From Bacteroidota bacterium (GTDB taxonomy: Bacteria; Bacteroidota; Bacteroidia; Chitinophagales; Chitinophagaceae): a stretch of DNA of 64,000 nt. The position numbers were made by a program, and so were the translations under genes. Shown here one piece after another: positions 58,885 to 64,000 of the stretch. Within the stretch, counting starts at the first letter, position 1. The number at the start of each line of letters is the position of its first letter. The notes beneath the pieces were generated by a model. That model saw only the letters and a program-made list of their open reading frames with translations, did no database searches and was not told the DNA's origin. The stretch lies in contig JAEZEI010000052.1 of assembly GCA_023417815.1 (NCBI GenBank), positions 186,001 through 250,000 on the forward strand, given 5' to 3'.

Positions 58885-60020
58885 TCACCCGCGATTCAAG
58901 GATCATTGCGGACGGAACACCTGACAAACCTATTGTTTTCACAAGTGAGTCTTCTACGCCACAGCGGGGAGACTGGGCAGGAGTCGTAATTCTCGGGAAT
59001 GCGCCTACAAACTCTTCCTTTAACGGGCAGCAAGGAGTAGGTGAAATAGAAGGTGGAGTGAATAACAGCGACGGATTGGGCTTATACGGACTTGGTGCGA
59101 GCAGCAACCCGGCTGATAATAGCGGAATTCTTCGTTATGTCCGGATCGAATATGCTGGCTATGCATTCCTTCCGGATAAAGAGATCAATTCACTTACTCT
59201 GGGTGGTGTTGGTTCCGGAACCATCATAGATCATGTTCAGGTAAGTTATGCGAATGATGATGCTTTTGAATGGTTCGGCGGAACTGTGAATGCCTCTCAC
59301 CTTATTGCATACAAAACCCTGGATGATGATTTTGATGCAGATGCAGGGTACAGCGGAAAAGTTCAGTTTGGAATTGTACTTCGCGACAGTGCTGTTGCTG
59401 ATATCAGTAAAAGTGAAGGAATAGAAACGGATAACGATGCGAATGGTAGTACACTCACTCCTTCGACATCAGCAGTATTCAGTAATATGACGCTTATTGG
59501 CCCAAAAGCCCAGGTAGATAATAATGGTAACAGCTTGTACCTTGGTGCGGTTCAGATCCGGAGAAATTCTAGTGTAAGCCTTTTTAATAGTGTAATTGCC
59601 GGCTGGCCTGTAGGATTGCTTGTTGATGCAAGTAAAGGCACTCCCACAGATCTTAATATTTCCGGAACAAATCCTTCATTGTTTGTTCAGAATACCTGGA
59701 TAGCCGGAAGCCTGGCAAATATGGCGGTTCGCTATTCGGCAAGTGCCACGGCTCCAACAGGTGCAAACCATTCTACGATGCTTGACTGGTTCAATACACC
59801 TTCATACCAGAACCAGATCCTGGCAACAAACGCAGATCTTGGATTGGGCGCCCCATTCAATTATACTGACCCTGATTTTAATCCTACGGTAACTTCACCT
59901 CTTGTAACCGGGGCAAGGTTTACCCATCCAAAACTCGCCTCAGGATTTTCTCAGGTTGCGCATATAGGAGCTGCTGCTCCTGGTGATAACTGGTGGAAAG
60001 GCTGGACGAAATTTAATTAA
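58881..60020 (+). CDS. Beta-helix/outer-membrane-associated protein, C-terminal part (N-terminus missing)
   Basis: A frame of 379 residues that opens with a GTG overlapping the stop of the preceding fragment. It continues upstream without a proper start (RRGGLVITRDSRI...). The sequence is a right-handed beta-helix of the kind found in Bacteroidota surface proteins (IIADGTPDKPIVFTSESSTP, RGDWAGVVILGNAPTN, YANDDAFEWFGGTVNASHLI) and ends with WWKGWTKFN. Intact homologues have a signal peptide or lipobox and an extra N-terminal segment, all absent here. It is in a different frame from the TonB plug, so no fusion protein is made. A terminator follows. Confidence 0.72.
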   Translation: MITRDSRIIADGTPDKPIVFTSESSTPQRGDWAGVVILGNAPTNSSFNGQQGVGEIEGGVNNSDGLGLYGLGASSNPADNSGILRYVRIEYAGYAFLPDKEINSLTLGGVGSGTIIDHVQVSYANDDAFEWFGGTVNASHLIAYKTLDDDFDADAGYSGKVQFGIVLRDSAVADISKSEGIETDNDANGSTLTPSTSAVFSNMTLIGPKAQVDNNGNSLYLGAVQIRRNSSVSLFNSVIAGWPVGLLVDASKGTPTDLNISGTNPSLFVQNTWIAGSLANMAVRYSASATAPTGANHSTMLDWFNTPSYQNQILATNADLGLGAPFNYTDPDFNPTVTSPLVTGARFTHPKLASGFSQVAHIGAAAPGDNWWKGWTKFN

Positions 60021-60054
60021 ACGCTGACATTAGCAATAACACTTAGATCATGCT

Positions 60055-60089
60055 AAAGCCGCCATCATTCCTGATGGAGGCTTTTTTTT
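60055..60089 (+). terminator. Terminator after the beta-helix gene
   Basis: AAAGCC-CCATCA pairs with TGATGG-GGCTTT (a single mismatch, loop TTCC), followed by eight T. Ends the 58033-60020 transcript. Confidence 0.85.
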
Positions 60090-60156
60090 GCCTTGAAAAT
60101 TGGTTATTGATCCTGTGAGATTGTCGGGGTTTCCCGGAATGGGAGCAAAAGAATGC

Positions 60157-61218
60157 TTATTGAACTGTATGCGGTTTGCGTATTGGCAATGAGAACCCAA
60201 AGGTGCTGCCCACATCAAGTTTGCTTCGCAAGTGAATGGCCTGGCCATGGGCCTCAATTATATGCTTGCAGATTGATAGGCCAAGACCGCTTCCGCCAAC
60301 TTTGCGGCTTCGGGCCAGGTCTGTTCTGTAAAATCTTTCAAATACCCGGTTAAGATGTTCTTCACTCATTCCGTATCCATCATCACCGATCTCGATTAGT
60401 ATGTTGAAGCCATCAACGTTATAAAAGCTAGCTTCAACATTACCATTTTCCCTTCCGTACTTTATGGCATTATCGACCAGGTTTACCAATACCTGCCTGA
60501 TCCGTTCCTTATCTGCATACACTGTCAAAGGATCTTCACAGCCTTTTTTTATGCGCAGGGTAATATTCTTTTCCCGTGATTTTATCTCCAGCGTTTCGAA
60601 AACCTCCTTTACCAGATCCTGGATAATGAATTGTTGTTCGTTCAAAATGAATTTGCCGCTCTCGATCCTGGAGATTTCATCCAGGTCGTCAAGTAGGTTC
60701 ACCAGTCTGTCTACATTCCTGGCAGCATTGTGCAAAAAACGCATGTTAACTGCTTCATTGGTAACAGCGCCACCAATCAAAGTATCTACATATCCCTGTA
60801 TGGCAAAAACAGGAGTTCTTAGTTCATGACTTAAGTTTTGCAGAAATTCCCTCCTGAATTTTTCATTCTGCCGAAGCACCTCAAGTTCCGCTGTGCGCTG
60901 TTTTGCCCAGTTCTCGACATCCTCTCTTACTTCATCAATGCCTTTCTGAGGCAATATATTTTGATAATAGATTTCTTCACGTTTTGTAGCCTTTGTCTGG
61001 TAAATAAGTTTATATATAAGCTTCAACTTACGGTAAATGAATCTTTGTAAGGTAAAAAGTATAAGCGCATAACTTCCGGTGAATATCGCGAACAACGACA
61101 AAAGTGCTATCCACCAAACTGGCTTGAAAATAAAGATGCCCAGGCTTATGGGTCCAGAAAGAGCAAGCGCAGTGTATGCAGAAAGTTTTTGAGGAGAAAG
61201 ACTTTTACCGGAATACAT
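60157..61218 (-). CDS. PhoR-like sensor histidine kinase
   Basis: A 353-residue membrane kinase with two N-terminal hydrophobic helices (about residues 16-32 and 36-55), a short cytoplasmic linker, the H-box FLQNLSHELRTPVFAIQGYV (His131), the N box VNLVDNAIKYG, IGDDGYGMSEEHLNRVFERF and GSGLGLSICKHI. The periplasmic loop between the helices is only a few residues long, as in PhoR, which senses through the Pst/PhoU system rather than a ligand domain. Its neighbour is a PhoB-like regulator (26 bases upstream). It sits at the edge of the phosphate island, so phosphate control is likely, although the name is inferred. Confidence 0.85.
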   Translation of the reverse strand: MYSGKSLSPQKLSAYTALALSGPISLGIFIFKPVWWIALLSLFAIFTGSYALILFTLQRFIYRKLKLIYKLIYQTKATKREEIYYQNILPQKGIDEVREDVENWAKQRTAELEVLRQNEKFRREFLQNLSHELRTPVFAIQGYVDTLIGGAVTNEAVNMRFLHNAARNVDRLVNLLDDLDEISRIESGKFILNEQQFIIQDLVKEVFETLEIKSREKNITLRIKKGCEDPLTVYADKERIRQVLVNLVDNAIKYGRENGNVEASFYNVDGFNILIEIGDDGYGMSEEHLNRVFERFYRTDLARSRKVGGSGLGLSICKHIIEAHGQAIHLRSKLDVGSTFGFSLPIRKPHTVQ

Positions 61219-61244
61219 AATTGCAAGTTAGCTAATGCCGGGGC

Positions 61245-61946
61245 TTAGGAAGCAGGTTCCTCCTGGTAAATGAATTTATACCCTACACCTTTTACAGTGC
61301 TGATACAGTCGATCCCCAGTTTTTGCCTGATCTTCCGGATATGGACATCTATAGTCCTGTCACCAACGATCACATCAGTACCCCAGATCTGCGAAAGGAT
61401 CTCATTTCGGAGGAATACTTTTCCCGGCCGGGATGCAAGTAAATTGAGAAGTTCAAATTCTTTCCTGGCGAGAATTATCTCTTTGCCATCCATTCTCACC
61501 ATGAATTGTTCCCGGTCAATTTCAAGGCCTCCCATACGGGTAATAAGCGGCTGTTCTTCATTTAAACGGCGGAACAATGCATTTACCTTGCTTACCAAAA
61601 CTTTTGGACTTACAGGTTTGGTGAGGTAATCATCAGCACCTGATTCAAGTCCCCTTATTTCTGCATTATCACCACTCATTGCGGTAAGGAAGATGATGAG
61701 GGTTTTGTTGAATGCCGGGTCGCTTCTCAGGATGTTGCATGTATCAATGCCGGATTTTCCAGGCATCATTATATCAAGTATGATCAGGTCGGGTTGATTT
61801 GACTTTGCTTTTTCCAGGGCCTCATTTCCATTTTTTGCAGTTATTATTTCATAACCTTCCAGTGAAAGATTAAATGAAATAATTTCAAGAATATCAGGTT
61901 CATCATCCGCTACAAGTATTTTCCTGGTTCGGCTCATAATATTCAT
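61245..61946 (-). CDS. PhoB-like response regulator
   Basis: A 233-residue OmpR/PhoB regulator: receiver domain with Asp58 (LIILDIMMPGKSG) and LTKPV, then a winged-helix DNA-binding domain (LARKEFELLNLLASRPGKVF, VIVGDRTIDVHIRKIRQKLG). The first ATG at 61946 is favoured by the perfect box TAATTTTG 4 nt upstream; an ATG three codons later is possible. It is the first gene of the pair with the PhoR-like kinase and probably controls the porin, PiT and receptor genes nearby. Confidence 0.87.
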   Translation of the reverse strand: MNIMSRTRKILVADDEPDILEIISFNLSLEGYEIITAKNGNEALEKAKSNQPDLIILDIMMPGKSGIDTCNILRSDPAFNKTLIIFLTAMSGDNAEIRGLESGADDYLTKPVSPKVLVSKVNALFRRLNEEQPLITRMGGLEIDREQFMVRMDGKEIILARKEFELLNLLASRPGKVFLRNEILSQIWGTDVIVGDRTIDVHIRKIRQKLGIDCISTVKGVGYKFIYQEEPAS

Positions 61947-61950
61947 TTTT

Positions 61951-61958
61951 CAAAATTA
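61951..61958 (-). promoter_or_regulatory. -7 box TAATTTTG, 4 nt before the PhoB-like gene
   Basis: Perfect TAnnTTTG on the minus strand, with AAAA separating it from the ATG at 61946. Confidence 0.55.
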
Positions 61959-62080
61959 CAGTTTTATAAACCGGGTTGAAGGAATACAGCAATAGTTATA
62001 ATATTATTAAATTGTTAATCAAAAGCCGCACATCTGTGTCTTATTCAATCCGTATAATGATATTATAATCCAAATTGCAT

Positions 62081-62088
62081 CATCTTTG
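62081..62088 (+). promoter_or_regulatory. -7-like box CATCTTTG, 16 nt before the terminal gene
   Basis: One mismatch to TAnnTTTG, ending exactly 16 nt before the ATG at 62105. Confidence 0.35.
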
Positions 62089-62104
62089 TTCCAGTGTTTG
62101 AAAT

Positions 62105-64000
62105 ATGAGATCTACTTTATTATTGTTTTTCCTGGTAATTACTGGAACGGCTCTCGCTGATACTGTTACTATCCCGCTCAACAGGCAGTATTTCCATGAC
62201 AAGATCCTTTCTGAACAGAAACTTACGGATAAGGCTGATGGAAAACTGGATAATGTTCTTCATGCAGGAAGCAATGAAGAAATAAACCTAAGATTGTCGG
62301 ATGTTCTTTTTCGCAAAACGGACGAACTGAGGATGTGGGTTGAAAGAGAGCCATTGCTAACCACAAACAACGATAAAGTAAGGTATCTTTCCTACATCGA
62401 ATCATTGATCCGTCAATTCAGGACAGCCTGGAAATCAAAAGATATAGCACCTGTAAATCTGCCTGAACTTTATGAATCTTTTGAAAGGATCATGCAGGCA
62501 CAGTTGAAGAATGAACCTGTGATCGAATACTTCGTGCCTTTATCCTATCCTGTTGCTCGTATCCATTCACTTGTATTCTTCGACAATAAAGCGCAAAAGG
62601 ATATCAGGAAGCTAGTGTATCTCAAGTTCACGTATTTTAACCCGGATAAGATACTTCAGACGATTAGACCATTTGCAGAAGAATCATTTGCCGACAGCCT
62701 TATAGTTGTGGCAAGCAGAAAGGATCCTGTTCAATTATATTCCTATGCACAGAACAGGAACAGTGTGGAAGGGAAGCTGATCCACCGAAATCCGGACCCA
62801 ATGGTGAAAGCCGTTGCGGATCTCAGCCATACGCCGAATGCCTTATTTTATTTCCCTTTCCTGGATAAACTACTTAATGGATCAATCACTATAGATAATA
62901 TAAAGCAATATGTAGGAGATGGAGAGAAAGGGTATGACAGCGTTGGTTATTATAAGCTACTGGTTAAAACCGAAGTAGATTATTTTAAACGCATGGCTCC
63001 TCCGATGAGAGATACGCCAGTTGCGATGTTTGGAGCCAATGGTTTAAGGGAAATGCTGCGTAAGAAATCAATACAACATTTCATTACCCCGATAAACGAA
63101 TTGCATAATGTATCAAATGTAGATGTAAGGATGCGGGCAATTGATCCCCTTACGCCTGAGGAGCTTTATTTCATGATGGTGATGGGTGAAAATGATATCT
63201 ACACTTCAAGCTACAAGCACAGCTTCAACAGGATGCTTGCAAGAATGGGAGATAAACCCCGCGGCGATAAATTGCTGCAGGCTGTTCACTTTGATCATTT
63301 CAAGAAATTCATAAAAATGGCAGCCAGCTACAACAAGCTGGATACCTTCCTAAAGAGCATGCCTGCTGCAAGTTCAGAGGTGTTGATGCGTGCCTTCGTT
63401 GCAAATCTTCATACTACGGGAAATCTTGAGGATGCAGTGGATGTTGCAGACAGCTATAGCAGTATTAACGACAAAAAGCTTTTGACTACCATTCTTTCCT
63501 ATGTAGAACAAAATGAGAAAGCTGCGATTGGCGCACGGGACAACAGGGGAATGGTCATTTACGGTTTGCTTAAAACCATCTTCAGATCTGCAAATGATCC
63601 CTCCGTCGATCTTACGGGCATTTTAGGAATTCCTTCTATTTATGAAGTTCCGGCCAAAGAAATGAAGGATGAAAAAGGGAACATAGTTCAGCAGGTTTTC
63701 TTTTATGGCGATGAAGACGGCAAGATCTTTTTCCCCATGTTCGTGAATTCATTCTCATCTAAGGATTGGAAAGTCACAATGAAAAAGGAATGGGTGGAGA
63801 TAAAATCACTGAAGGGAAATGTATGGGTTTTTGCAAACCGGCCGCTTGATAATAATGAGAACCTGGATGACAGCGCACAGGTACACCTTGCCCGTTACCT
63901 TGAAAATGTAGGCCTGCAACCTACAATGGTTGTACACAGGGGACATAGTTATTGGTTGCCGCGAACAATCCAGATGCTCCCGGAAAGCGCGCGCATCATA
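62105..64000 (+). CDS. Large secreted protein of unknown function (3' end outside the window)
   Basis: The frame opens at the ATG at 62105 and runs 632 codons without a stop to the window edge. It has a signal peptide (MRSTLLLFFLVITGTALA) and a long, mostly helical middle with several IYTSSYKHSFNR-type conserved-looking segments. Near the end lie ENVGLQPTMVV and HRGHSYWLP. An HRGHS motif late in a domain recalls the His of caspase-like (clan CD) peptidases, whose Cys would come further downstream, but this cannot be seen here. No known family is assigned with confidence. It is divergent from the PhoB-like gene. Confidence 0.6.
   Translation, partial: MRSTLLLFFLVITGTALADTVTIPLNRQYFHDKILSEQKLTDKADGKLDNVLHAGSNEEINLRLSDVLFRKTDELRMWVEREPLLTTNNDKVRYLSYIESLIRQFRTAWKSKDIAPVNLPELYESFERIMQAQLKNEPVIEYFVPLSYPVARIHSLVFFDNKAQKDIRKLVYLKFTYFNPDKILQTIRPFAEESFADSLIVVASRKDPVQLYSYAQNRNSVEGKLIHRNPDPMVKAVADLSHTPNALFYFPFLDKLLNGSITIDNIKQYVGDGEKGYDSVGYYKLLVKTEVDYFKRMAPPMRDTPVAMFGANGLREMLRKKSIQHFITPINELHNVSNVDVRMRAIDPLTPEELYFMMVMGENDIYTSSYKHSFNRMLARMGDKPRGDKLLQAVHFDHFKKFIKMAASYNKLDTFLKSMPAASSEVLMRAFVANLHTTGNLEDAVDVADSYSSINDKKLLTTILSYVEQNEKAAIGARDNRGMVIYGLLKTIFRSANDPSVDLTGILGIPSIYEVPAKEMKDEKGNIVQQVFFYGDEDGKIFFPMFVNSFSSKDWKVTMKKEWVEIKSLKGNVWVFANRPLDNNENLDDSAQVHLARYLENVGLQPTMVVHRGHSYWLPRTIQMLPESARII

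Noticed and set aside
58033..60020. Natural fusion of a TonB plug with a beta-helix domain
   Set aside because: The two parts are in different reading frames and the first frame stops at 58884, so no fusion protein can be made.

Overview
This window comes from a member of the Bacteroidota, most probably a Chitinophagia- or Sphingobacteriia-like lineage. The evidence is the gene content (PorG-like DUF6089 protein, GldC, GldH, a GldE-like CorC protein, DUF4290, BatD, CarboxypepD_reg and TonB-receptor architecture), the porG-uppS-bamA-skp-skp-murI order, the scarcity of Shine-Dalgarno sequences, and many copies of the Bacteroidota -7 promoter box TAnnTTTG. It is mostly ordinary chromosomal housekeeping DNA. 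I found no insertion sequence, prophage, CRISPR array, tRNA or rRNA.

Layout. 1-3663: end of an OmpA-family protein, 3-hydroxyacyl-CoA dehydrogenase, an SDR epimerase and a secreted CarboxypepD_reg protein. 3664-8131: LpxD-like acyltransferase (minus), a 395-base gap with a possible structured RNA, yicC, gldH, porG, uppS. 8234-14068: bamA, two skp/ompH genes, murI, rpmH-rnpA-yidD. 14096-21039: superoxide dismutase, tadA, a glutathione-peroxidase-like protein, dusB, a CPBP protease with cdsA and psd, a small Cys/Lys-rich secreted peptide, a YjjG-like phosphatase and an SDR. 21116-36836: BatD, then a long minus-strand series: CBS protein, TamA-like outer-membrane protein, NAD kinase, histidine kinase and response regulator; hydrolase, CvpA, YqeY, GldC; glycosyltransferase-like and GldE-like proteins; gmk, murA, DUF4290; VanZ, gcvH, cyclophilin. 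36896-50067: serS, a cluster of palindromic repeats, two POT peptide transporters, purD, the rod-shape cluster mreBCD-mrdA-rodA and a metallo-hydrolase. 50266-54106: an ECF sigma operon, a transketolase C-terminal subunit and galE. 54191-62104: a phosphate-related island (PiT transporter, DUF47 protein, OprO/OprP-like porin, a TonB-receptor fragment joined to a beta-helix protein fragment, and a PhoR/PhoB-like pair). 62105-64000: the start of a large secreted protein cut by the window edge.

How the genes work together. Envelope biogenesis dominates: undecaprenyl phosphate (uppS), peptidoglycan precursors (murI, murA), cell shape (mre/rod), outer-membrane protein assembly (bamA, Skp, TamA-like), phospholipids (cdsA, psd), lipid-A-type acylation, and pieces of the gliding/type IX secretion machinery. 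The phosphate island groups uptake, outer-membrane passage and two-component control at one locus.

Most noteworthy observations: (1) the junction at about 58855-58880, where a TonB-receptor N-terminus runs out of frame into a beta-helix protein that lacks its own N-terminus; (2) TAnnTTTG boxes lying exactly 4 nt before the start codon of several genes, which points to leaderless mRNAs, with a second group at exactly 16 nt; (3) three 30-nt palindromic units at an exact 35-nt period after serS; (4) a terminator-ended structured segment between the LpxD-like gene and yicC. I did not find a clearly new multi-gene system.
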